A stretch of DNA of 64,000 nucleotides from Pseudomonas knackmussii B13 (GTDB lineage: Bacteria > Pseudomonadota > Gammaproteobacteria > Pseudomonadales > Pseudomonadaceae). Both the position numbers and the translations under genes were made by a program. This document shows positions 54,524 to 63,443 of the stretch, piece after piece (position 1 is the first letter of the stretch; each line of letters starts with the position of its first letter). The stretch lies in the NCBI RefSeq assembly GCF_000689415.1, contig NZ_HG322950.1:5649501-5713500 (forward strand), written 5' to 3'. The notes beneath the pieces were generated by a model. The model did no database searches. It worked only from the letters and a program-made list of their open reading frames with translations, and was not told the DNA's origin.

Positions 54524-55891
54524 TCAGGCGCTCGTCTTGCCCCCACGCAGCAGGCTGTACGCCATGCCCCCGAGCAGCGCCACGCCGGCGAGCAGCACCG
54601 CCCACAGGCCGATGCGCTTCCAGTTGCCCTCGCCTACCGCCTGCGCTGCTGCACTGGCGCCCTGCAACGGGCTTGCGAGGCTGGCTTGGCCAATCGGTGC
54701 AGGCTTCTGCGCGTCATAGCCGGGGATCAGCACGCTCAGCGGCAAGCTGGCCGAATGTGCGTCCGCCTTGCCCAGCGCAAGGCTGTAGGGCGCACTGCCA
54801 CGAGCCAGGAACACCAGCTCGCTGGCGCGCATCGCCACGCTCAGGCTCGGCGCCGCAGAGCCCAATCCGGTGCCGCGCTCGTCGGTGACCAGGCGCAACT
54901 GGCGCACCGGGCTGCCCGCCAGCGTCAGCTCGTCCTGGCGAACCTGGCGCCCCTCCATCGGCAGGTCGTAGAGCACGCCGCGGGCCAGCGGATACCAGCC
55001 CTCCTGCTCGCCCTGCCCCTTGTCGGCGCGCCCTGACAGCGCCACCGGCGCCATCAGGTGCTGCTGCGCCGGATCGAGGCTGAAGCGCACGCGCTCCAGC
55101 GGCAGCGCCAAGGGCAGGTCCCAGCGGAAGCTGCCGTCACTCTCGCGGCGCCCGGCAAGCGGCTCCGACCACACCAGCGGCGTCGCGGCGGCCATGTCGG
55201 TTCGGCCCTGCAGGCGCGCGCCCTTCAGCTCGACCGCTTCCTGCCCGCTCGCCCAGAGCAGGCGCAGGTAGCGGGCCTTCTGGCCGGGCAGCGGTATGTC
55301 GCTGACGTCCATGCGCTCGCCGTTGAAGCTCAGCCGCGCGAGCTGGCCGTCGCCCCAGGGGCGCCAGTGCTGCAGGTCGTCGCTGGCTTCGATGCGGAAG
55401 TGCTGGAAGCCCTCGGCGCTGCTGTTCCAGTCCAGCGCCAGGCGTTCGAAGGGGAAGTCAGCGTCGCCTGCATCCAGCAGCCAGCCGCTGCGCCTTTCGC
55501 CCGTCGCCGGCGGCGTATCGGGCAGCACTTCCACCACGGTGCCGACGGTGCTGCGCTGGATGCGCAAGCCGGGTTGCTGGCCGGGATCGGCCGCCGCGCC
55601 GTAGAGCGGGAACAGTCGCGCCGTAGCGCTGTGCTCGGTGCTGCTGGCCTGTGCGGAAACCACGTTCAGCGCATAGGGCAGCGCCTCGCCTTCCTTGTCG
55701 AAGACGCGCAGGTCGCGCAGGTCGGCATGCTTCGCCGCCAGCTGCACCGCCATCGGCACCTGAAGGCGATACCAGGGGCCCTCGCCTTGCAGCGTGAGCG
55801 GTGCCTGCTGCGGATAATCGGCGGGGTTTTCCGCGGCGCTGGCGAATCCGGTCGCCAGGCCGAGGAAGCAAACGAGTGTGTGAAGCTTCAT
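54524..55891 (-). CDS. DUF3999 family exported protein
   Basis: The 455 residues have a signal peptide (LVCFLGLATGFASAAENPADY), a large beta-rich periplasmic region (ALNVVSAQASSTEHSATARLFPLYG, FERLALDWNSSAEGFQHFRIEAS) and one C-terminal helix (IGLWAVLLAGVALLGGMAYSLL). I know the family only as DUF3999, which usually pairs with DUF2339 as here: the start overlaps the upstream stop by 4 bp (ATGA). Confidence 0.82.
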   Translation of the reverse strand: MKLHTLVCFLGLATGFASAAENPADYPQQAPLTLQGEGPWYRLQVPMAVQLAAKHADLRDLRVFDKEGEALPYALNVVSAQASSTEHSATARLFPLYGAAADPGQQPGLRIQRSTVGTVVEVLPDTPPATGERRSGWLLDAGDADFPFERLALDWNSSAEGFQHFRIEASDDLQHWRPWGDGQLARLSFNGERMDVSDIPLPGQKARYLRLLWASGQEAVELKGARLQGRTDMAAATPLVWSEPLAGRRESDGSFRWDLPLALPLERVRFSLDPAQQHLMAPVALSGRADKGQGEQEGWYPLARGVLYDLPMEGRQVRQDELTLAGSPVRQLRLVTDERGTGLGSAAPSLSVAMRASELVFLARGSAPYSLALGKADAHSASLPLSVLIPGYDAQKPAPIGQASLASPLQGASAAAQAVGEGNWKRIGLWAVLLAGVALLGGMAYSLLRGGKTSA

Positions 55892-58800
55892 GCCGGGGGT
55901 AACTCCTGTTCCGCACGGCGCGGCGGCAAGGGGGCGAAGTAGCCGACGACCAGCAGCAGCACGCCGACGCCGATGAAGGAAACGATGCGCTCCAGGCTGC
56001 CGCTGTTGCCCAGTTCGATGAAGAACAGCTTGATCACCACCACGCCGATCAGCGCCGCGCCGACCATCCACAGGTCGCGCCGCGCGCGCAGGTGGCCGCC
56101 GACCATCAGGCCAAGGGCGATCAGCGTCCAGACGATGGACAGCCCGGCCTGCACCAGCATCGAATCGAGCAGCGCGTCCGCCGCGAAAGGCACGCCGCCC
56201 CAATGGTGCGCAGTGCGGCACACAGCCATGGTCAGCAGGGCGAACAGCGAGGCACCGAGCACGGCCTGCACCGGCAGGCGAACGCGCTCCAGCGCCAGCC
56301 CGAGTGGCGGCAGGCCCTCGCGGCTCCAGCGGAAGATCGCTGCCAGGACGATCAGCATGCCCAGCTCCAGCGGGTTGAGCAGCGGCAGGTAAGGCAGGGG
56401 CTGCGCCGCGCCGTCGCTGAACAGGTTGACCAGCCAGAACCAGCCGAGCAGCACCACGGCGACCGGCGCAGCAGCAATGCTGCGGTATTCGCGGGGGAAG
56501 GCCGCCACCGGCCAGGGCAGGCGCGGACGGGTGCCGACCAGAACGAGGTAGGCGCTCGGCACCAGCGCCCAACCCAGCCAGCGCCAGGCGTTGTAGTGCT
56601 CGGCGAGGGTCAGGAAGGCGTAGCGCAGTTCGAGCGCCAGCACCGTCAGCAACAGCCAACAGCCGAGCACGTGAGCGGCACGCAACGGCGGCAGCGGCAA
56701 CAGCGGCTCAAGCTTGCGCAGCGACCACAGGTGCGCGGCGAACAGCGCGCCCCAGCCCAGCCAGCCAAGCGCCGCCAGCGGCTGGGACTGCAGGTGGAAA
56801 GCGCTCGCCAGAGCGAACACGCCCAGAGGCGTCAGGGCCAGGCATGCCAGCGCCAGCGCACGCCATTGCTCGCGGCGCGCAATCAGCGTCCACAGCACCA
56901 CACTCAAGGCAGCGACCAACACCGCCACATGCTCACGCATGGCCGAAGGCACGAAGCGAGTGATCTCGCACAGCGCGGTCAACGCCCACCAACCAGCGCC
57001 CCAGGCGAGCAAGAGCTGCGACAGGCGCTCGAGGGTCAATACTCCCAGGTCCATCGGATCATCCGCCTGAGCGGCACGATGCAAGCGCCAGGCGCCGACC
57101 AGCGCCGCCAGCGCCAGCACCGCCGGGCACCAGAAGCCGCTGTGGGCGAAAGGCGTCAGGCCCTCGCCAGAGAGACCACCCAGCAACGCCTGACCGCTGA
57201 ACAGCAGCGCCGCGCCACCCAGCACCTGCAGCACAAGACCGAAGACGAAACTGGCGCGCTGCTGCAGGACCAAACTCAGCCAGAGGATCAGCAAACCGCT
57301 GCCGGCCCACACCGCCGCTGCACTGCGCCAGGGCAGGACGAACAGCACCGCCAGGTTGACGAAGGCCAGACCGGCGAGCAGCACGCCGCTGAGGCCGAGC
57401 ATCAGCCTGCGGTCGTCGCGCACCAGCGGGTCGCGCGCAGCCAGCAGCATGCCAACGATCAGCGCGAGGCCGATCAGGCTGGCGCCGAACAGGCCGGTCC
57501 AGCCGCTGCCCAGCACGCCGCTGCCGGCGTCCGCCGCACGCAGGTTGGCAAGGAAGAGCGCACCGCCGAGCAATTGCACGGCGAAGGCGCAGAACAGGAA
57601 GGTCCGCGAACGCAGGCGCAGGCCGGCGAGCAGCGTGGCCAGGCCGGCCAATGCCCAGCACATCGCAGTACCCGGCACGGCGAAGCACAGGGGCGCAATC
57701 AGGTAGACGAACGCCAGGCCGAACACCGCCAGTACCGGCTGGCAGCGCGACTCCCAGTCGAACAGGCCGACAGCGCCCTGGCGACGCAGTTGCCAGTAGC
57801 TGAACAGCAGCGCCGCACCGAGCATCAGCGCGCCCAGCGGCGCGCCGTCGAGCAGGTTATCCACACCCGCACGCAACGAGCCGAGGAAGGCGATGGCCGC
57901 ACCAGCCTGCAGCAACAGCGCGAATGCGCGCGCCAGCCAGCGACCCTGGCGCAGGCCGAGCCAGTAGATGCCGGCGCCTTCGACAGCCCAGGCCGCCGAG
58001 GTCCAGCGCGCGTCCAGGCCCAGGGGAATGGCCAGGGTGCCGAAGATCACTCCCAGCGCCAGGCAGGCTTCCACCAACAGCAAGGCGCGACCGGCGCCGC
58101 GACCGGACAGCGAGCGCGCCAGCAGCATGTAGAACAGGCCGAGGATCAGCGCGCTGAACGCCGGGCCGAACTCCAGGTGGCGGATCACCGCGTACTGCAG
58201 GCCGAAGCCAATTAGCGGTGCGCCGAAGAAAACAGTGCCGTCGACATAGTCGGTCTGCCGCATCGACCAGCGCAGCGTCTCGCCGCGATCCGCGTCATCG
58301 GCAAGCCCCGCGGCCTCGCGCAGGCGGCGACGGGCGAAAAGCAGGCCGATGCCCACGTACATCAGGAAGAACAGCAGCAGGAACGGCTCGGTGCTGGCGA
58401 ACAGCTCCGGCGTATAGGAGCGCAACCCCCAGGCGAAGCCGATGCCGAAGGTGCCGAAGAAGCCGATCAGGTTGAGCAGGCGCCAGGCACGGAACCAGGC
58501 GATGGCGAAGATGCCGCCGTTGAGCAGCGCGAAGTAGCTGAACAGCGCGACATGGTTGCCGGCGCCGGTGGAGGTGAGGATGGGCGCGGCGAAGCCGCCG
58601 AGCGCCGCAGCAGCGGCAAGTCCAAGGGCATCCTGCAGCACGGCGAGCATCGCCGAGAATACAGTAACCGCCACCAGCAGGCCGAGCGCCTGGCCCGGGC
58701 TCAGCAGCGGATGCAGGCGCATCGCGGCGAACACCGTCAGATAGAGCACCGCGATACCGGTGCCCTGCAGCAGCAAGGCGTAGGTCGCGCGCTTGTGTCG

Positions 58801-59505
58801 CAACCACCAGCCCAGCCCGAGCAAAGCGATGGCGGCAGCAGCCACACCCATGTAGCGCAGTTCGACCGGAACGACGACGCGCTCGGAGGCGTAGCGCAGG
58901 AGGAAAGCCAAGCCGAGGAACAGCAGCAGCACGCCAATGCGCAGCACGGTGTTGCCGCCGAACAGCCAATCGCGCGCCGCACCCAGGGCGCGGTCGAACC
59001 AGGACGGACCGGCAGGCGCGGCGGGCTCGGAGGTCCAGGCGGAGGCGCTGTCGACCTCTGGCTCGGCCTTGGCGACCGCTTGCTCGGCGGGTTCTGGCCG
59101 CTCCACCGGCTGCAGCGACCACTCCGGCTCCGGCGCGCTCGGCGCGGGCGCCGGGGCAGCGGGCAGCTCGATGTCCCAATCCAGTTCGGTTTCGACCGGG
59201 GTTGCCGGCTCGGCGACCGCTTCGACCGTGGGTGGCGCAGCCTCTTCCGACGCGGGCGCGACCGGTGCAACGCCGCCTTGCTCCAGCTTCAGTAGGCGCT
59301 GGTAGAGCGCCTCGGTGCCGGTTTCGAAGCGCGCGGCGAACTGCTCCAGCTGCTGGCGCAGCCTGTTGTTCTGCCGCTGCAGGCCGTGCAGCGCCAGGGC
59401 CTGGCCGAGCAGCAGGCCGAGTCCGGCGCCGAACAGGGCTCCTTCGATCGACTCGTCCCAGCCGATACCCAGGACCAGGCCGACCAGCATGAGGATCCAT
59501 TGCAT
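55888..59505 (-). CDS. Giant polytopic membrane protein, DUF2339 family
   Basis: The 1205 residues begin with one short hydrophobic helix pair, a coiled segment (QRQNNRLRQQLEQFAARFETGTEALYQRL) and a Pro/Ala/Glu-rich linker (about residues 85-175), then around 30 hydrophobic helices to the end. The role is unknown; the family is thought to be envelope associated. The start at 59503-59505 has AAGGA 8 bp upstream; an ATG three codons earlier is too close to it. It is coupled to DUF3999. Confidence 0.85.
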   Translation of the reverse strand: MQWILMLVGLVLGIGWDESIEGALFGAGLGLLLGQALALHGLQRQNNRLRQQLEQFAARFETGTEALYQRLLKLEQGGVAPVAPASEEAAPPTVEAVAEPATPVETELDWDIELPAAPAPAPSAPEPEWSLQPVERPEPAEQAVAKAEPEVDSASAWTSEPAAPAGPSWFDRALGAARDWLFGGNTVLRIGVLLLFLGLAFLLRYASERVVVPVELRYMGVAAAAIALLGLGWWLRHKRATYALLLQGTGIAVLYLTVFAAMRLHPLLSPGQALGLLVAVTVFSAMLAVLQDALGLAAAAALGGFAAPILTSTGAGNHVALFSYFALLNGGIFAIAWFRAWRLLNLIGFFGTFGIGFAWGLRSYTPELFASTEPFLLLFFLMYVGIGLLFARRRLREAAGLADDADRGETLRWSMRQTDYVDGTVFFGAPLIGFGLQYAVIRHLEFGPAFSALILGLFYMLLARSLSGRGAGRALLLVEACLALGVIFGTLAIPLGLDARWTSAAWAVEGAGIYWLGLRQGRWLARAFALLLQAGAAIAFLGSLRAGVDNLLDGAPLGALMLGAALLFSYWQLRRQGAVGLFDWESRCQPVLAVFGLAFVYLIAPLCFAVPGTAMCWALAGLATLLAGLRLRSRTFLFCAFAVQLLGGALFLANLRAADAGSGVLGSGWTGLFGASLIGLALIVGMLLAARDPLVRDDRRLMLGLSGVLLAGLAFVNLAVLFVLPWRSAAAVWAGSGLLILWLSLVLQQRASFVFGLVLQVLGGAALLFSGQALLGGLSGEGLTPFAHSGFWCPAVLALAALVGAWRLHRAAQADDPMDLGVLTLERLSQLLLAWGAGWWALTALCEITRFVPSAMREHVAVLVAALSVVLWTLIARREQWRALALACLALTPLGVFALASAFHLQSQPLAALGWLGWGALFAAHLWSLRKLEPLLPLPPLRAAHVLGCWLLLTVLALELRYAFLTLAEHYNAWRWLGWALVPSAYLVLVGTRPRLPWPVAAFPREYRSIAAAPVAVVLLGWFWLVNLFSDGAAQPLPYLPLLNPLELGMLIVLAAIFRWSREGLPPLGLALERVRLPVQAVLGASLFALLTMAVCRTAHHWGGVPFAADALLDSMLVQAGLSIVWTLIALGLMVGGHLRARRDLWMVGAALIGVVVIKLFFIELGNSGSLERIVSFIGVGVLLLVVGYFAPLPPRRAEQELPPA

Positions 59506-59669
59506 GGGATACATCCTTGAACAGGGAGGGCGCGCCCCATCCAGCGGACGCGTGATTGCAGAGTATATCGGCCCCGGCCAACAGCGCTTTTGCCTACGCC
59601 ACACTGCGAAGAATCAGACGCCTCAGCCCCGCCCGCCGCCACACGGACGAAAAAAAGCCCCCCCCGGTC

Positions 59670-61487
59670 TTAGACCTTGCTGCGCTCGTAGCGCTTGCGG
59701 TCGTTCTCGTTAAGCATTTTCTTGCGCAGACGGATGGACTTCGGCGTCACTTCCACCAGCTCGTCTTCGTCGATGAACTCCAGCGCCTGTTCCAGGGTGT
59801 ACTTCAGCGCCGGGGTCAGCTGGATGGTCTCGTCCTTGCCGGAAGCGCGCATGTTGTCGAGCTTCTTGGCCTTGGTGGGGTTGATCACCAGGTCGTTGTC
59901 GCGGCTGTGGATACCGGCCAGTTGGCCTTCGTAGACTTCGTCGCCCGGGCTCAGGAACAGCTTGCCGCGATCCTGCAGGGTTTCCAGGGAGTAGGTCAGC
60001 GCGGTGCCGGTGGCCATGGAGACCAGCACGCCGTTCTGGCGGTGGGCGACGTCGCCGGCCTTCACCGGACCGTAGTGGTCGAAGGTGGAGGTCAGGATGC
60101 CGGTGCCCGAGGTCATGGTCAGGAAGGCGTTACGGAAGCCGATCAGGCCGCGGGCCGGAATCACGTATTCCAGGCGGATGCGGCCCTTGCCGTCGGGGAT
60201 CATGTTGGTCATGTCGCCCTTACGCAGACCCATCTGCTCCATCACGGGGCCCTGGTGCTGCTCCTCGATGTCGATGGTGACGTTCTCGTACGGCTCCTGC
60301 TTTTCGCCGTCCTTCTCGATGATCACCACTTCCGGGCGGCCCACGGCCAGCTCGAAGCCTTCACGGCGCATGGTTTCGATCAGAACCGACAGGTGCAGCT
60401 CGCCACGGCCGGAAACCTTGAATTTCTCCGGGCTGTCGCCTTGCTCGACGCGCAGGGCCACGTTGTGCAGCAGTTCCTTGTCCAGACGCTCCTTGATGTT
60501 GCGGCTGGTGACGAACTTGCCTTCGCGGCCGGCGAACGGCGAGTCGTTGACCTGGAAGGTCATGCTCACGGTCGGCTGGTCGACGGTCAGCGGCGGACGG
60601 GCTTCGACGTGCTGCGGGTCGCACAGGGTGTCGGAGATGAACAGCTCGTCCATGCCCGATACGCAGACGATGTCGCCAGCTTCGGCTTCGGCGACTTCGA
60701 CGCGCTGCAGACCGGAGTGACCCATGATCTTCAGGATGCGGCCGTTACGCTTGGTGCCGTCGTCGCTGATGGCCACGACCGGGGTGTTGGTCTTGACCTT
60801 GCCGCGAGCGATACGGCCGATGCCGATCACGCCGAGGAAGCTGTTGTAGTCCAGCTGCGAGATCTGCATCTGGAACGGACCGTCGACGTCGACGTCCGGG
60901 ACCGGAACGTGGTCGATGATCGCCTGGAACAAGGCGTCCATGTTGTCGTCCATCTTCTCGTGGTCCATGCCGGCGATGCCGTTCAGGGCACTGGCGTAGA
61001 CGATCGGGAAGTCGAGCTGCTCGTCGGTGGCGCCGAGGTTGTCGAACAGGTCGAAGATCTGGTCGATGACCCAGTCAGGACGCGCGCCCGGACGGTCGAT
61101 CTTGTTCACTACCACGATCGGACGCAGGCCGGCCTTGAAAGCCTTCTGGGTCACGAAACGGGTCTGCGGCATCGGGCCGTCCTGGGCGTCGACCACCAGC
61201 AGCACGGAGTCGACCATCGACATCACGCGCTCTACCTCACCGCCGAAGTCGGCGTGGCCGGGGGTGTCGACGATGTTGATGTTGTAGCCGTTCCACTTGA
61301 TCGCGGTGTTCTTCGCCAGGATGGTGATGCCGCGCTCTTTTTCCTGGTCGTTGGAGTCCATCACGCGCTCGTTTTCCGCTTCTTTGCGGTCGAGGGTGCC
61401 GGACAGCTTCAGCAGCTTGTCCACCAGGGTGGTCTTGCCATGGTCGACGTGGGCGATGATGGCGATATTGCGGAGTTTTTCGATCAC
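59670..61487 (-). CDS. typA: Ribosome-associated GTPase TypA/BipA
   Basis: EF-G-like GTPase aiding ribosome assembly and stress responses. The 605 residues show G1 IAHVDHGKTTLVDKLL, the switch ERERGITILAKNTA region (written EKERGITI), G3 DTPGHADFGGEV, G4 VVNKIDRPGARP, and the TypA-specific C-terminus. The start is GTG at 61485-61487. Confidence 0.97.
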   Translation of the reverse strand: MIEKLRNIAIIAHVDHGKTTLVDKLLKLSGTLDRKEAENERVMDSNDQEKERGITILAKNTAIKWNGYNINIVDTPGHADFGGEVERVMSMVDSVLLVVDAQDGPMPQTRFVTQKAFKAGLRPIVVVNKIDRPGARPDWVIDQIFDLFDNLGATDEQLDFPIVYASALNGIAGMDHEKMDDNMDALFQAIIDHVPVPDVDVDGPFQMQISQLDYNSFLGVIGIGRIARGKVKTNTPVVAISDDGTKRNGRILKIMGHSGLQRVEVAEAEAGDIVCVSGMDELFISDTLCDPQHVEARPPLTVDQPTVSMTFQVNDSPFAGREGKFVTSRNIKERLDKELLHNVALRVEQGDSPEKFKVSGRGELHLSVLIETMRREGFELAVGRPEVVIIEKDGEKQEPYENVTIDIEEQHQGPVMEQMGLRKGDMTNMIPDGKGRIRLEYVIPARGLIGFRNAFLTMTSGTGILTSTFDHYGPVKAGDVAHRQNGVLVSMATGTALTYSLETLQDRGKLFLSPGDEVYEGQLAGIHSRDNDLVINPTKAKKLDNMRASGKDETIQLTPALKYTLEQALEFIDEDELVEVTPKSIRLRKKMLNENDRKRYERSKV

Positions 61488-61656
61488 GGTGTCAGTCTCG
61501 ATAGTGAGTCTTCGGCTGCCTCTGCGGCAGCGGGTGCCGGGCCTGGGCGCGGCGATGCAAAACGTCGGAGCGTAAGGCTACGCGCCGATTGTGTCGGGTG
61601 GACGATGGCGGATGCTGCCGCCGAACAGTCCGGGCTGACGGCGTTCGCCGATGCCC

Positions 61657-63111
61657 TTATTGCGGGCGGTAAACGCGCACATTGGTGTGCCCTTCGTTGA
61701 CCAGGTGGTGAGCATGCAGGCGGCTCATCACGCCCTTGTCGCAATACAGGAGGTACTGGCGGTTCGGGTCCAGTTCCTTGAATTTGCTGTTGATCGCGTA
61801 GAACGGCATGGGCAGCACTTCGATGCCTTCCAGCTCCAGCGGTTCATCTTCCTGCGCATCCGGATGACGGATGTCCACGACGATCTGGCCGGGCAGCACT
61901 TCGCCGACCATTTCTACCGGCAGGTCCTTGCCCAGCTCGTCGATCACCCGGTCCACGGTCATCTGCGTGGCGCGTTCCAGGGCGCGGTCGAGCACGGCCA
62001 TGTCGAACTTGGTCTCTTCGTGCTCGACGCGGTAGGGCTTGGCCTGGGTGGTCGGGTTCACCGAGATCACGCCGCAGTACTCGGGCATGTGCTTGGCGAA
62101 CTCGGCGGTGCCGATCTGCGTGGCGGTATCGATGATGTCCTGCTTGTGGCTGGCGATCAGCGGGCGCAGGACCAGGGTGTCGGTCACCCGGTCGATCACC
62201 GAGAGGTTCGGCAGGGTCTGGCTGGAGACCTGGGAAATCGCCTCGCCGGTGACCAGCGCGTTCAGCTCCAGGCGCTCGGCCACACGGCTGGCAGCGCGCA
62301 GCATCATGCGCTTCAGGGTCACGCCCATGTAGCTGTCGTCGACCTTGGTGAGAATCTCGCCGACCACTTCCTCGAAGGGCACGCTGACGAAGAGCACGCG
62401 CTGCGAACGGCCGTACTTCTCCCACAGGTAGTGGGCGACTTCCATCACGCCCAGCTCGTGGGCGCGGCCGCCGAGGTTGAAGAACACGAAGTGGCTGATC
62501 AGCCCGCGGCGCATCATCTGGTAGGCGGCGACGGTGGAGTCGAAGCCACCCGACATCAGCACCAGCACCTGCTCCAGGGCGCCGAGCGGATAACCGCCGA
62601 TGCCATTGTGCTGGGCGTGGATGACGTACAGGCGGTCGTGGCGGATTTCCACGCGCACTTCCACTTCCGGGTTCTTCAGCGATACGCCGGCCGCACCGCA
62701 GTGCTGGCGCAGGCCGCCGCCGACATAACGCTCGACGTCGATGGAAGTGAAGCTGTGATGGCCGGCGCGCTTGCAGCGCATCGAGAAGATCTTGCCCTGC
62801 AGCTTGTCGCCGAAGTGCGCCTTGCACTTCTCGAGGATGTCGTCGAAGTCGCCCAGCGGGTATTCGTGCACTTCCAGGAAGTGGCCGATGCCCGGCACGC
62901 AAGTCAGGCGCTCGATCATCTCGCGCAGGACTTTGGGCTCGGTGACCTTGGTCTCGACGTCCAGGTTGTCCCATTCGCCCTCGACCCGCAGCTCCGGATC
63001 CAGGTCGCGCAGCACGGTGCGAATGTTCTTGGCCAGCTGGCGGATAAAGCGCTTGCGCACCGGCCGGCTCTTGATGGTGATTTCCTGGAAGACCTTGACG
63101 ATGAGTTTCAT
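61657..63111 (-). CDS. thiI: tRNA 4-thiouridine sulfurtransferase ThiI with rhodanese domain
   Basis: Adds sulfur to uridine 8 of tRNA and can feed thiamine thiazole synthesis. The 484 residues have a ferredoxin-like/THUMP N-terminus (to about 165), the PP-loop VLMSGGFDSTVAAY, MPEYCGVISVNP (Cys of the disulfide pair) and a C-terminal rhodanese domain with the sulfur-carrying Cys in LYCDKGVMSRL. The start is ATG 63109-63111. A -10 box TATAAT (63156-63161, minus) lies about 45 bp upstream. Confidence 0.96.
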   Translation of the reverse strand: MKLIVKVFQEITIKSRPVRKRFIRQLAKNIRTVLRDLDPELRVEGEWDNLDVETKVTEPKVLREMIERLTCVPGIGHFLEVHEYPLGDFDDILEKCKAHFGDKLQGKIFSMRCKRAGHHSFTSIDVERYVGGGLRQHCGAAGVSLKNPEVEVRVEIRHDRLYVIHAQHNGIGGYPLGALEQVLVLMSGGFDSTVAAYQMMRRGLISHFVFFNLGGRAHELGVMEVAHYLWEKYGRSQRVLFVSVPFEEVVGEILTKVDDSYMGVTLKRMMLRAASRVAERLELNALVTGEAISQVSSQTLPNLSVIDRVTDTLVLRPLIASHKQDIIDTATQIGTAEFAKHMPEYCGVISVNPTTQAKPYRVEHEETKFDMAVLDRALERATQMTVDRVIDELGKDLPVEMVGEVLPGQIVVDIRHPDAQEDEPLELEGIEVLPMPFYAINSKFKELDPNRQYLLYCDKGVMSRLHAHHLVNEGHTNVRVYRPQ

Positions 63112-63155
63112 GCGTGAAAAGGCGCAAGCCCGAAGGGACGAAAAAAAGGGGCGGA

Positions 63156-63161
63156 ATTATA
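63156..63161 (-). promoter_or_regulatory. -10 box of the thiI promoter
   Basis: TATAAT on the minus strand is a consensus -10. No matching -35 at 16-18 bp is seen, and that space is filled by a palindrome. Confidence 0.55.
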
Positions 63162-63168
63162 CTCGAAA

Positions 63169-63187
63169 TTGCTCAAGACTTGAGCAA
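63169..63187. promoter_or_regulatory. Perfect 19-bp palindrome upstream of thiI
   Basis: TTGCTCAAG-A-CTTGAGCAA has 9-bp arms around one base. It sits across the expected -35 region of the thiI promoter and upstream of the glnA control sites, so it looks like an operator for an unidentified regulator. Confidence 0.6.
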
Positions 63188-63202
63188 ATTCCCGCAGATT
63201 CT

Positions 63203-63218
63203 TTTTGGTGCACCAAAA
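63203..63218. promoter_or_regulatory. TTTTGGTGCACCAAAA palindrome upstream of glnA
   Basis: A perfect 16-bp palindrome containing GGTGCACC. It shares half-site words with NtrC boxes but lacks their 3-bp centre, so it may be a second regulator's site or a variant NtrC site. Confidence 0.5.
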
Positions 63219-63228
63219 TCGATCTTGC

Positions 63229-63256
63229 GCACCATGGCAGAGCACCATACTGGTGC
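63229..63256 (+). promoter_or_regulatory. NtrC binding sites of glnA
   Basis: GCACCATACTGGTGC (63242-63256) matches GCAC-N7-GTGC exactly. The overlapping GCACCATGGCAGAGC (63229-63243) matches with one mismatch. The pair lies about 75-100 bp upstream of the sigma-54 promoter, the usual enhancer spacing. Confidence 0.82.
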
Positions 63257-63329
63257 AACATTCGCGCAATAATCTCCGCCCCGCCCGCGAAAACCCTCGC
63301 CAGACGGGCCTCTACCCAAAAACGAGCAC

Positions 63330-63345
63330 TGGCACGCAACTTGCT
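63330..63345 (+). promoter_or_regulatory. Sigma-54 promoter of glnA
   Basis: TGGCACGCAACTTGCT matches the -24/-12 consensus (TGGCAC-N5-TTGCW) exactly. Transcription should begin near 63356, about 88 bp before the glnA ATG. Confidence 0.93.
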
Positions 63346-63443
63346 CCCTTGTGAGGCAGGTTGCCCTGACGGAGTATTCCGGCCGGCATCACCCGACACT
63401 GGGGCACAGAAGTTCCCAGCTCTAATCCCTCCTGGAGGACAGC

